DNA of 7,851 nucleotides from an uncultured Methanomicrobiales archaeon (GTDB lineage Archaea; Thermoplasmatota; Thermoplasmata; Methanomassiliicoccales; Methanomethylophilaceae). How positions within the stretch are numbered: position 1 is the first letter of the stretch; each line of letters opens with the position of its first letter. Of the stretch, positions 1-6,445 are shown piece after piece. The position numbers were made by a program, and so were the translations under genes. The notes beneath the pieces were generated by a model. The model ran no database searches. It saw only the letters and a program-made list of their open reading frames with translations, and was not told where the DNA came from. Location: assembly GCA_946528255.1 (NCBI GenBank), contig CAMMYR010000022.1:1-7851 (forward strand), given 5' to 3'.

Positions 1-180
1 GAGGAGATAGGATATATCGCCTCAGTACTGGCCGGCAGGCCGTCGGCATCGGGCGGGAAGGCGTTCAAACTGGAGGACTCCATCAACGGGAAGGCGATGG
101 AGTACGTGGGTGATTCCGTCATAGAGGACGGGGAAGCAGTGGAAGATTACATTCAGGAATTGAAGGAGATGATGGGATGA
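1..180 (+). CDS. TerB-C domain protein, C-terminal end only (5' part outside window)
   Basis: The window opens inside this frame, which gives 59 residues and then a TGA stop. The last 30 residues (AMEYVGDSVIEDGEAVEDYI, then a short acidic helix) resemble my recollection of the end of the TerB-C domain, where an alpha-helical stretch leads to a 'GD.LIE.G..I' signature. TerB-C proteins usually also carry TerB-N and TerB domains, which would lie upstream. The family is linked to metal sensing and stress (tellurite-resistance Ter systems). One branch is encoded beside a DUF2791 ATPase and an SF2 helicase, exactly the next two genes here. The stop overlaps the next start as ATGA (177-180), so translation is probably coupled. 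The identification rests on a short fragment plus context. The biochemical role is unknown. Confidence 0.72.
   Translation, partial: EEIGYIASVLAGRPSASGGKAFKLEDSINGKAMEYVGDSVIEDGEAVEDYIQELKEMMG
164..170 (+). promoter_or_regulatory. Ribosome-binding site for the BrxD-like ATPase gene
   Basis: AGGAGAT lies 6 bases before the ATG at 177 and inside the end of the TerB-C gene. It complements the 3' end of archaeal 16S rRNA (core GGAG) and supports the start at 177, whose ATG overlaps the upstream TGA. Confidence 0.6.
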
Positions 181-1442
181 GCGAGGTGCAGATACCTAGG
201 AGGACATTGGTCACGCTGATGAACGCCCTGTCCTCGGGAGTGGTCCCGAGGCGCGGATTGGAGTACATCGCCGTGGGCAGGAAGAAGGAGACGGAGACGT
301 TCGTCAACGACCTCGATGACACCGCCACCGGCGGTGGCGCTTTCAGATTCATATCCGGCAGGTTCGGGAACGGGAAGAGCTTCATGACGCAGATGGTCAG
401 GAACTACGCCATGGACCGCGGATTCGCGGTCATGGATGCCGATCTGGCCGTGAACAGGAGGCTCACCGGCACCAAGGACGAGGGATTGAACACATACAGG
501 GAGCTGGTGAAGAACACCGCATACAAGCAGCGCCCGGACGGCGGGGCGATGGAGGCCATCCTCCAGGGATGGCTGGCCTCCGTCCCGGAGGATTCCGACA
601 TGGCATCCATCGAGAAGGAGCTCAGATCCATCACATCGGGCATGGCCTCCATGCAGTTCTACCAGGACTTCGTCAAAGCCGTGATAGGGTACATGAGGGA
701 CGTCAGGGCGGAATGCGACAACAGCCCCTTCCTCAGATGGCTCAAAGCCGAGTACAGGCTCAGGGCGGAATCCAAGGCGGAGACCGGGATCGCCAACACC
801 ATCGGCGATGACAACTGGTACGAGTTCATCAAGCTCTGGGCGGAGTTCTTCGTGGCCCTCGGGTTCAAGGGATTGGTGGTCTTCATCGACGAGGGCGTCG
901 TGCTGTACAAGATTCAGAACAAGACCGCCAGGTCCAACAACTACGAGCGCCTGCTTTCCATATTCAACGACATCATGCAGGGGAAATCCTCCCACCTGTC
1001 GATGTACGTCTGCGGTACCCCGGAGTTCATCGAGGACCCCCGCAGGGGCCTCTACAGCTACGAGGCCCTCAGATCCAGGCTCGTGGCCGGCAGATACGAG
1101 AACGGCTACGACAACTACCTTGGGCCGGTGATAAACCTCAGGCCCCTGACGGACGAGGAGATCTTCGTGCTGATTAGGAGGATCAGGGACCTCCACGAGC
1201 AGCGCTACGGATACGAGTCCGGGATCGATGACGGCATGATGGAGGAGTATCTCAGGGTGGTGCTCGGCAGCGTCATATCCACCAGCATGGTCACCCCCAG
1301 GGAGATCACCAGGGATTTCATCAGCCTGCTGGACACCCTGCACCAGAATCCCGATGCCGATTTCATGGACATGGTGAAGAACAGGAAGGTCAGCGGCACG
1401 GAGAATCCCGACGACGAGATCATCGAGGACCTCGAGATATGA
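177..1442 (+). CDS. BrxD-like / DUF2791 P-loop ATPase, middle gene of a TerB-associated operon
   Basis: This 421-residue AAA/STAND-like ATPase has the features of the DUF2791 family, called BrxD in BREX systems. Visible motifs are a Walker A loop GRFGNGKSF (residues 61-69), a Walker B strand LVVFIDEG (233-240), a sensor-1-like strand MYVCGTPEF (276-284), an arginine-rich RSRL (299-302), and a PREITRDF segment (374-381) typical of the C-terminal helical region of this family. The N-terminal stretch PRRGLEYIAVGRKKE (24-38) also fits. No signal peptide or membrane segment is seen, so it should be cytosolic. In the known neighbourhoods it accompanies an Lhr-like helicase and is thought to power or regulate DNA processing. 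The start is fixed by ATGA overlap with the TerB-C gene and a GGAG site. Its own stop overlaps the helicase start in the same way. Length is normal, with no sign of decay. The family is clear; the exact function is inferred from context. Confidence 0.9.
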   Translation: MSEVQIPRRTLVTLMNALSSGVVPRRGLEYIAVGRKKETETFVNDLDDTATGGGAFRFISGRFGNGKSFMTQMVRNYAMDRGFAVMDADLAVNRRLTGTKDEGLNTYRELVKNTAYKQRPDGGAMEAILQGWLASVPEDSDMASIEKELRSITSGMASMQFYQDFVKAVIGYMRDVRAECDNSPFLRWLKAEYRLRAESKAETGIANTIGDDNWYEFIKLWAEFFVALGFKGLVVFIDEGVVLYKIQNKTARSNNYERLLSIFNDIMQGKSSHLSMYVCGTPEFIEDPRRGLYSYEALRSRLVAGRYENGYDNYLGPVINLRPLTDEEIFVLIRRIRDLHEQRYGYESGIDDGMMEEYLRVVLGSVISTSMVTPREITRDFISLLDTLHQNPDADFMDMVKNRKVSGTENPDDEIIEDLEI

Positions 1443-3619
1443 CCGACCACTTCGAAGAGCTCCCGTGGTTCCTGAAGGAGTTCGCCCACAGGAACGGCTG
1501 GAACGGTTTCAGGGAGATACAGACCCGCGCGTTCGATATTTTCGCAGGGAGCGACGACCACATCCTGATCTCCGCGGGAACCTCCAGCGGGAAGACCGAG
1601 GCCGCGATGTTCCCCGTGATAACATCGCTGTTCAACAACCCCTGCCGCACCATCGGAGCGCTGTACATCGGGCCGCTGAAGGCCCTGATAGACGATCAGT
1701 TCGGGAGGATGGAGCTGCTGCTGGAGGAATCCTACATCCCCGTCACTGGATGGCACGGCGACATAGCCGACAGCGTCAAGGACAGGCTGGTTAGGCATCC
1801 CCAGGGGATCCTCCAGATAACCCCTGAATCGCTCCAGAACATCATCGCCAACGACCCGGAGGACCTGGAGAGGATGTTCGGCGGGCTCAGGTTCGTGGTG
1901 ATAGACGAAGTGCACGCGTTCATGGACTCCGAGAGGGGCCAGCAGCTGCAGTGCTGTCTCCAGAGGCTGGAGCTCCTGGCCGGATGCGACCCCAGGAGGA
2001 TCGGGCTGTCCGCGACCATATCCGATCTGGATGGGGCGGCATCCTGGCTGTCCGCGGACACCGGCAGGAGGACGTCCATCGTCTCCGACCCCATGGTCGG
2101 GAAGCGCACCATCACCATACAGTTCAACGACATCCCAGAAGCGGGGGAGGAGGACGACACCGACCGCAAGAAGGGGATAACGCGCTACTACAGGCGCCTG
2201 TACGACGACGTCCGCGACAAGGATTGCATCGTGTTCGTCAACAGCCGCTCCGAGGCGGAGATCACCGGCAGGTCGCTGAAGAAGGTGGCCGAGACCTACG
2301 GGGAGAAGGACCTGGTCCACGTGCACCACGGCAGCATCTCCGGCGAGCTCAGGAAGGCCGCGGAGGATGCTCTGCGCGATCCCGACGGCCATGCCGCTGT
2401 GATTGCTACGGTCACCCTTGAATTGGGAATAGACATAGGCGGATTGGACGGCATCATACAGATAGAACCGCCGCTCACATGCTCCAGCCTGGTCCAGAGG
2501 ATCGGGAGGTCCGGCAGGAGGGGGAACAGGCAATCCATGACCATCATCTGCAACGGCGACCCGGTGAAATGGTGGACCTACGTCGAGGGGATCGACATGA
2601 ACCTTGTGAAGGCCGTCGCCATGACCCTGCTGGTCCTGCGGGAGAACTGGACCGAGCCCCCCACCGGGTCCCACCTCCCGTACAGCCTGCTCTACCATCA
2701 GACCATGGAGTACCTCAGGTCCGGCCTCGGAGCCAAGTTCAGGACCCTGGCCTGCGAGGTGCTCCCCATGCACCCGTTCTCGGAGATCACCGAGGAGGAC
2801 TACAGGATCCTGATAGGCCACATGGTCAACGAGGAGCAGCTCATCCAGATGGAGGACGGCACCCTGCTCATCGGCCCGAAGGGCGAGAGGATGGTGTTCC
2901 ACCGCGACTTCTGCTCCGTTTTCAAAGTCCGCAGGGAGATCGAGGTCACCTGCGAGGGGAAACCCGTGGGTTCCATCCAGGAGATGCCGGAAGTGGGCGA
3001 GCTTATCCAGCTGGCCGGGGGCATCTGGGAGGTCGTTGACGTCAAGGAATCCCAGATGTCCGTCAGCGTGATCGAATCCGACGGCAACGCCAACAACCCT
3101 TGGAAATCCGGGACGCCCGGTACGGCCACCAAGGTGATGGAGATGATGAGGGCGGTGCTGCTGTCCGATAAGCACTATCCGTTCCTGGACGAGGAGGGCA
3201 ACGCCCGCCTGGACGAGTACAGGGAGATGGCCAGGAGCAACGGCGTAACCGAGACGTTCACCTATCTGGAGGACGACGTGGTAAGGATACACCCGTGGAT
3301 AGGCACCATGCAGTTCGATACCCTCAGGAGGATCCTGGCCCAGGTGGACGGGATAACATCCATGAGGTACGTCCAGCCCTATTACATCGATGTGAAGACG
3401 GAACTGTCCCCTTCCGCACTGGCCGACGAGGTCCATGACTTCATCAAGCGCGGCGATCCGGAATCCCTGGTCACCCAGGGGGACCTGGTGAGGTCCGGGA
3501 AGTACGACAGGTTCGTGCCCGAGGCGCTGCTGTACAAGGCGTACGCCAGGGACCGCCTGGACTTCGACTTCGTGCTGGATCCGGACGATCGAGCGCCGTG
3601 GAACAGGCACTTCGTCTGA
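1439..3619 (+). CDS. BrxHI/Lhr-like superfamily 2 DEAD/DEAH helicase
   Basis: This 726-residue protein has a full set of SF2 helicase motifs: Q-motif-like FREIQ (24-28), motif I AGTSSGKTEA (46-55), Ia GPLKALIDDQ (78-87), Ib TPES (128-131), II DEVH (156-159), III SAT (191-193), IV IVFVNSR (264-270), V ATVTLELGIDIG (323-334) and VI QRIGRSGRRG (353-362). A long C-terminal part (about 400-710) follows, with the 'LAGGIWEVVDV' type strand (525-535) seen in Lhr-related helicases. All catalytic residues are present, so it should hydrolyse ATP and translocate on DNA. It starts by ATGA overlap with the ATPase gene and has only a weak ribosome-binding site, so translational reinitiation is likely. The family-like part appears to end near KAYARDRLDFDFVL (residues 700-713). 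The last dozen residues are encoded antisense to the end of the DUF1846 gene, where the stop codon lies. BrxHI is the nearest named family, although no other BREX core gene is visible. Confidence 0.93.
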   Translation: MTDHFEELPWFLKEFAHRNGWNGFREIQTRAFDIFAGSDDHILISAGTSSGKTEAAMFPVITSLFNNPCRTIGALYIGPLKALIDDQFGRMELLLEESYIPVTGWHGDIADSVKDRLVRHPQGILQITPESLQNIIANDPEDLERMFGGLRFVVIDEVHAFMDSERGQQLQCCLQRLELLAGCDPRRIGLSATISDLDGAASWLSADTGRRTSIVSDPMVGKRTITIQFNDIPEAGEEDDTDRKKGITRYYRRLYDDVRDKDCIVFVNSRSEAEITGRSLKKVAETYGEKDLVHVHHGSISGELRKAAEDALRDPDGHAAVIATVTLELGIDIGGLDGIIQIEPPLTCSSLVQRIGRSGRRGNRQSMTIICNGDPVKWWTYVEGIDMNLVKAVAMTLLVLRENWTEPPTGSHLPYSLLYHQTMEYLRSGLGAKFRTLACEVLPMHPFSEITEEDYRILIGHMVNEEQLIQMEDGTLLIGPKGERMVFHRDFCSVFKVRREIEVTCEGKPVGSIQEMPEVGELIQLAGGIWEVVDVKESQMSVSVIESDGNANNPWKSGTPGTATKVMEMMRAVLLSDKHYPFLDEEGNARLDEYREMARSNGVTETFTYLEDDVVRIHPWIGTMQFDTLRRILAQVDGITSMRYVQPYYIDVKTELSPSALADEVHDFIKRGDPESLVTQGDLVRSGKYDRFVPEALLYKAYARDRLDFDFVLDPDDRAPWNRHFV

Positions 3620-5073
3620 TACTCGGGCTCGCTGGATGCGTACATCCCCAGCTTCTTGTACTGGACCTCGTCGATCGGCGAGATGATCACCGATGAGTGC
3701 ACATCCGAACCCCTGAGCATGGGCAGGGCGGAGACCGCCTTCTCGGCCGCCGGGTCCTTGTTGGCCGCGATGGACAGTGCCACCAGCATCTCGTCGACGT
3801 GGAGCCTCGGGTTCTTGTTCCCCAGGTAATCCACCTTCAGCCTCTGCATCGACTTGATGACGTCCGGAGAGATCAGCAGTATCGAATCGTCTATTCCTGC
3901 GACGCTCTTGAGGGCGTTCAGGATCATGGCGGAGGATGCGGTGAGCAGTGGCGAGGCCTTCCCCTCGATTATCCTCCCGTCCGGGAGCTCCGCGGCGACC
4001 ACGGGCCTCTCGGTCTCGGCCATCCTCTCCCTGACCACGTTGACGACCTCGCGGTACGTCACATCGATGCCCGCCTGCTTCATCAGGATCTCGGATTTGA
4101 ACAGGACTCCGTCATCCACGCGCCCCTCTTTGCGGTCCCTCAGGGCGGCGAAGTACCTCCTGATGATCTCGGAGTTGGCCGCTTTCCTGACGGCTTCGTC
4201 GTCGACGATGCAGTTCCCGGCCATGTTCACGCCCATGTCCGTAGGCGATCTGTACACCGACTTCCCGAAGATCCCCTCCAGGATGGCGTTCACCACCGGG
4301 AAGACCTCCACGTCCCTGTTGTAGTTCACCGTGGTCTTGCCGTAGGCCTCCAGGTGGAACGGGTCGATCATGTTCTTGTCGTTCAGATCGGCGGTGGCGG
4401 CCTCGTAGGCGATGTTCACCGGGTGGTTCAGCGGCAGGTTCCAAACTGGGAACGTCTCGAACTTGGCGTATCCCGCGGAGACCCCCTTGCGGTTCTCATG
4501 GTACAGCTGCGACAGGCAGACGGCCATCTTCCCGCTCCCCGGACCGGGGGCGGTGACCACCACCAGCGGTTTGGTGGTCACGACGTAATCGTTCTTCCCG
4601 TAGCCCTCGTCGCTCGCTATGAGGTCGATGTTCGTGGGGTATCCCTCGATGGGGTAGTGGCGGTAGACCTTCAGGCCCAGGGCCTCGGCCTTCTTCTGCA
4701 GCTGGTCGGCGGCCGGCTGTCCTGTATACTTGGTGATGACCAGACCGCAGACGTGTATGCCGCGGTCGGTGAAGGAATCGACGAGCCTGAACACCTCGGA
4801 GTCGTATCCGACCCCGATGTCCTTGCGGATCTTGTTCTTGACGATGTCCTCGGCGTTGATGACGACGATGGCCTCCGCCTCGGAGCCGAATTCCATGAGC
4901 ATCCTGATCTTGGAATCGGGCATGAAACCGGGGAGGACGCGGGATGCGTGGTAGTCATCGAAAAGCTTTCCGCCGAACTCCAGATACAGCTTGCCGCCGA
5001 ACTGGGCGATGCGCTCCCTGATGTGCTCGGACTGCGTCCGGAGGTACATCTCGTTGTCGAATCCGCTGAGCAT
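3382..5073 (-). CDS. DUF1846 (UPF0371) family protein with lost stop and antisense tail
   Basis: From the ATG at 5073 this reads 563 residues. The body closely follows the roughly 500-residue DUF1846 family as I recall it: GFDNEMYLRTQSEHIRER (4-21), QFGGKLYLEFGGKLFDDYHA (24-43), YTGQPAAD (116-123), the P-loop-like APGPGSGKM (175-183), KFETFPVWNLPL (204-215), DPFHLEAYGKTTVNYNRDVE (237-256) and SPTDMGVNMAGNC (276-288). The biochemical role is unknown. Structures exist, and the PGPGSGK loop suggests phosphate or nucleotide binding. Homologues end near 'EP.Y.TK.L.H', matched here at residues 482-492 (about 3598). Instead of stopping, the frame continues through CGA (3589-3591) for about 70 codons antisense to the helicase, to a TAA at 3382. 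The start was chosen because homologues begin at this point and a TATA-like box lies 27 bases upstream, although longer in-frame ATGs exist (up to 5265). There is no Shine-Dalgarno, so the mRNA is probably leaderless. The family is best known from Firmicutes and other anaerobes, so transfer is possible. Confidence 0.93.
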   Translation of the reverse strand: MLSGFDNEMYLRTQSEHIRERIAQFGGKLYLEFGGKLFDDYHASRVLPGFMPDSKIRMLMEFGSEAEAIVVINAEDIVKNKIRKDIGVGYDSEVFRLVDSFTDRGIHVCGLVITKYTGQPAADQLQKKAEALGLKVYRHYPIEGYPTNIDLIASDEGYGKNDYVVTTKPLVVVTAPGPGSGKMAVCLSQLYHENRKGVSAGYAKFETFPVWNLPLNHPVNIAYEAATADLNDKNMIDPFHLEAYGKTTVNYNRDVEVFPVVNAILEGIFGKSVYRSPTDMGVNMAGNCIVDDEAVRKAANSEIIRRYFAALRDRKEGRVDDGVLFKSEILMKQAGIDVTYREVVNVVRERMAETERPVVAAELPDGRIIEGKASPLLTASSAMILNALKSVAGIDDSILLISPDVIKSMQRLKVDYLGNKNPRLHVDEMLVALSIAANKDPAAEKAVSALPMLRGSDVHSSVIISPIDEVQYKKLGMYASSEPEYQTKCLFHGARSSGSSTKSKSRRSLAYALYSSASGTNLSYFPDLTRSPWVTRDSGSPRLMKSWTSSASAEGDSSVFTSM

Positions 5074-5095
5074 TTTTGAGGAATCGCGTATTAGA

Positions 5096-5103
5096 AGATA
5101 AAT
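5096..5103 (-). promoter_or_regulatory. TATA-like box for the DUF1846 gene (leaderless promoter)
   Basis: On the - strand this reads ATTTATCT, centred about 27 bases before the A of the chosen ATG at 5073. That is the spacing expected when archaeal transcription starts at the start codon. No Shine-Dalgarno sequence lies between. The same octamer occurs again 24 bases further upstream (5120-5127), which could be a second box or a protein-binding repeat. Confidence 0.5.
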
Positions 5104-5167
5104 GTTTTTGTAAGAATACAGATAAATCAATGAAATAATGGAGAGATAACCTCTGATTTCCGATTTG

Positions 5168-5185
5168 ATTAGACATTCATCTAAT
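5168..5185. promoter_or_regulatory. Perfect inverted repeat, candidate operator in the divergent intergenic region
   Basis: ATTAGA and TCTAAT are perfect 6-base arms around a 6-base spacer. They sit in the AT-rich gap between the divergent DUF1846 gene and the gene at 5236, just before the TATA-like TCTATAAT at 5191-5198. Position and symmetry fit a dimeric regulator site, but AT-rich sequence makes chance symmetry fairly likely. Confidence 0.3.
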
Positions 5186-5190
5186 AATAA

Positions 5191-5198
5191 TCTATAAT
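5191..5198 (+). promoter_or_regulatory. Possible TATA-like box for the + strand gene starting near 5236
   Basis: TCTATAAT in an AT-rich stretch would place a transcription start around 5220, shortly before the in-frame ATGs at 5236 and 5242. The match is loose and several AT-rich alternatives exist nearby, including ATGATAAAC just downstream. Confidence 0.3.
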
Positions 5199-5235
5199 GA
5201 TAAACAAATACCGAAGCAATACCGCTTCCGCTCGG

Positions 5236-5952
5236 ATGGCGATGGTAAAATACGGAAGAAAACATCGCCCATGCATGGATTCCCCCGCCATGTTCATACG
5301 CGGCAGCGCCGGCCGGCTCGAAGCCGCCAGGCCGGTATTCAGGGGATGCGATCCGGCCAGGCCGCCGGAGTGGATCCCTCTGGATGATGCGCTCTCGGGG
5401 ATCGACCGCAGCGTCAGGAGGCCGTTCGTCGCCATAGACTCCGACAGCCTGGCCCTCGGCGCGTTGGGGACCGAGGTCATGAAGAACCTCAAGGTCCGCG
5501 GCATGGACATCTGGCTGATGGCCACCGTGGAGACCACCGATGATGTGCTGGATGCGTTCAACATGGGGGCGGATAAGCTCATGGTCCCGTTGGATCGGGT
5601 CAGGTCCATGAAGGAGCTGAGGGATATGAACAGCGTCTCCGACAGCATCATCCCCACCATGTTCTGCGTATCCGACGGGGTCCGCACCATCGGCGGCGTG
5701 AAACCCGTACTGGAAGCCCTGGACGAGATGGCCGACGAGGGGTTCTTCAGATGCTGCATCGTCGATCCCGGCGATACCGTGGACTGGGATGCCGTTCTGG
5801 AGGAGAACCCGTCCGCGGTGCCTTTCACCGCGGCGGATGTCCCCGGAGAGGGGATCAGGATCAAGCCAGCTTTGCGATGGCCTTCTCGAAGGCAGCGTTG
5901 GCCTTCTCGTACGTCTCCTCGGTGGGGGACTCGTCGGTTCCGGCGACGGTGA
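5236..5952 (+). CDS. Unrecognised protein, possibly TIM-barrel / HisA-HisF-like
   Basis: I do not recognise this 238-residue protein with certainty. It has coding character: GC-ending codons, AGG arginines, and alternating hydrophobic strands and amphipathic helices. A strand RPFVAIDSD, the strand-helix-strand DIWLMATVETTDDVLDAFNM followed by GADKLMVPLD, and a later FFRCCIVDPG resemble half of a beta/alpha barrel of the HisA/HisF type ('..ggV.t..dv..a...Gad..v..'). Catalytic residues cannot be assigned. The start is uncertain. In-frame ATGs occur at 5197, 5236, 5242, 5275 and 5290, none with a good ribosome-binding site, and 5236 best suits the TATA-like sequence. After 'IRIKPAL' (ending 5874) the frame passes a CGA codon and becomes a 25-residue Arg/Trp-rich tail antisense to the flavoprotein gene. 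This suggests the ancestral protein ended near 5875. No membrane segment or signal is seen. Confidence 0.7.
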   Translation: MAMVKYGRKHRPCMDSPAMFIRGSAGRLEAARPVFRGCDPARPPEWIPLDDALSGIDRSVRRPFVAIDSDSLALGALGTEVMKNLKVRGMDIWLMATVETTDDVLDAFNMGADKLMVPLDRVRSMKELRDMNSVSDSIIPTMFCVSDGVRTIGGVKPVLEALDEMADEGFFRCCIVDPGDTVDWDAVLEENPSAVPFTAADVPGEGIRIKPALRWPSRRQRWPSRTSPRWGTRRFRRR

Positions 5953-6403
5953 TCGTATCGATCAGCTCGATGCCCATCGACTTGCAGAACCTGTTCATGA
6001 CCTGCTCCGCGGCGGATATGTCGGGATCCTTCCTGCCGGCGCAGTACATGGCGATGCATTTGGACGGCCTGTGGAGGTCCTTGCGGTTCCAGTGCAGCTG
6101 GAACCTGCCTATGCACCTGACGGTGGACGACGAGAGCCCGTCGAAGAATATCGGCGAGGCTATGATCAGCAAATCGGAATCCGCAAAGGAATCGTAGATG
6201 AAGCGCATGTCGTCCTTCATCCTGCAGTACCCGAGGCCGGCGCACTTGTCGCAACCGTCGCAGTCGATTATCGCCATATCAGAGGGGAAGAACGTCCTGA
6301 CGGCGTACCCCTTGGCGGTAAGGGTGCCTGTGACGGCGCGGCACACGTTGGCGGTGTGCCCCTTATAATCTCCGCTTCCGCAAATGACAGTCGCATTAGC
6401 CAT
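5861..6403 (-). CDS. Iron-sulfur flavoprotein (Isf-like), flavodoxin-fold NAD(P)H/FMN oxidoreductase family
   Basis: This is a 180-residue flavodoxin-fold protein. Residues 9-19 (GSGDYKGHTAN) form the FMN phosphate-binding loop after the first strand. A compact cysteine cluster C48-x2-C51-x2-C54-x5-C60 fits the CX2CX2CX4-7C motif that binds a [4Fe-4S] cluster in methanogen Isf proteins. It is followed by KDDM and the strand DLLIIASPIFFDGLSSSTVR (77-96), a second flavin-contact loop. Known Isf proteins pass electrons between ferredoxin and FMN and help reduce O2 or peroxide in anaerobes. A similar soluble redox role is inferred. The ATG at 6403 is chosen because the protein then starts directly with the first strand. 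Longer in-frame extensions (to 6568) run antisense to the neighbouring gene and look non-native. No Shine-Dalgarno is present. The 3' end overlaps the convergent + strand gene by 92 bases. Confidence 0.85.
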   Translation of the reverse strand: MANATVICGSGDYKGHTANVCRAVTGTLTAKGYAVRTFFPSDMAIIDCDGCDKCAGLGYCRMKDDMRFIYDSFADSDLLIIASPIFFDGLSSSTVRCIGRFQLHWNRKDLHRPSKCIAMYCAGRKDPDISAAEQVMNRFCKSMGIELIDTITVAGTDESPTEETYEKANAAFEKAIAKLA

Positions 6404-6425
6404 GAGGGCCGAATTGCATTCGTAG

Positions 6426-6435
6426 AAAATAAGAT
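6426..6435. promoter_or_regulatory. Shared AT-rich promoter element between divergent flavoprotein genes
   Basis: The only AT-rich block in the 42-base gap reads AAAATAAGAT on + and ATCTTATTTT on -. Its centre is about 27 bases from the - strand ATG at 6403, right for a leaderless archaeal transcript. For the + strand gene it is about 30 bases from the second ATG (6461) but only about 16 from the first (6446), which favours 6461 if the same element serves both directions. Confidence 0.4.
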
Positions 6436-6445
6436 TACCTAATGG

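Noticed and set aside
153..1343. 396-codon open frame on the - strand
   Set aside because: It is the antisense shadow of the BrxD-like ATPase, with the same low-complexity composition and no motif.
1205..3610. 801-codon open frame on the - strand
   Set aside because: It lies wholly antisense to the ATPase and helicase genes, whose motifs are complete. The translation is low-complexity (rich in His, Gly, Val and Asp) with no recognisable domain. Long antisense frames are expected in GC-rich DNA.
3697..5079. 460-codon open frame on the + strand
   Set aside because: It is the antisense shadow of DUF1846, which is unmistakable on the - strand. The shadow is a Val, Asp, Gly and His-rich run without domains.
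5074..5265. N-terminal extension of DUF1846 to the ATG at 5265
   Set aside because: Homologues begin at GFDNE. The extension crosses the AT-rich promoter region and reads like translated intergenic DNA (YLYSYKNIYLLI).
5181..6254. 357-codon open frame on the - strand
   Set aside because: It covers both the barrel-like gene and the Isf gene in wrong frames. Its composition shifts abruptly midway and neither half resembles a protein family.
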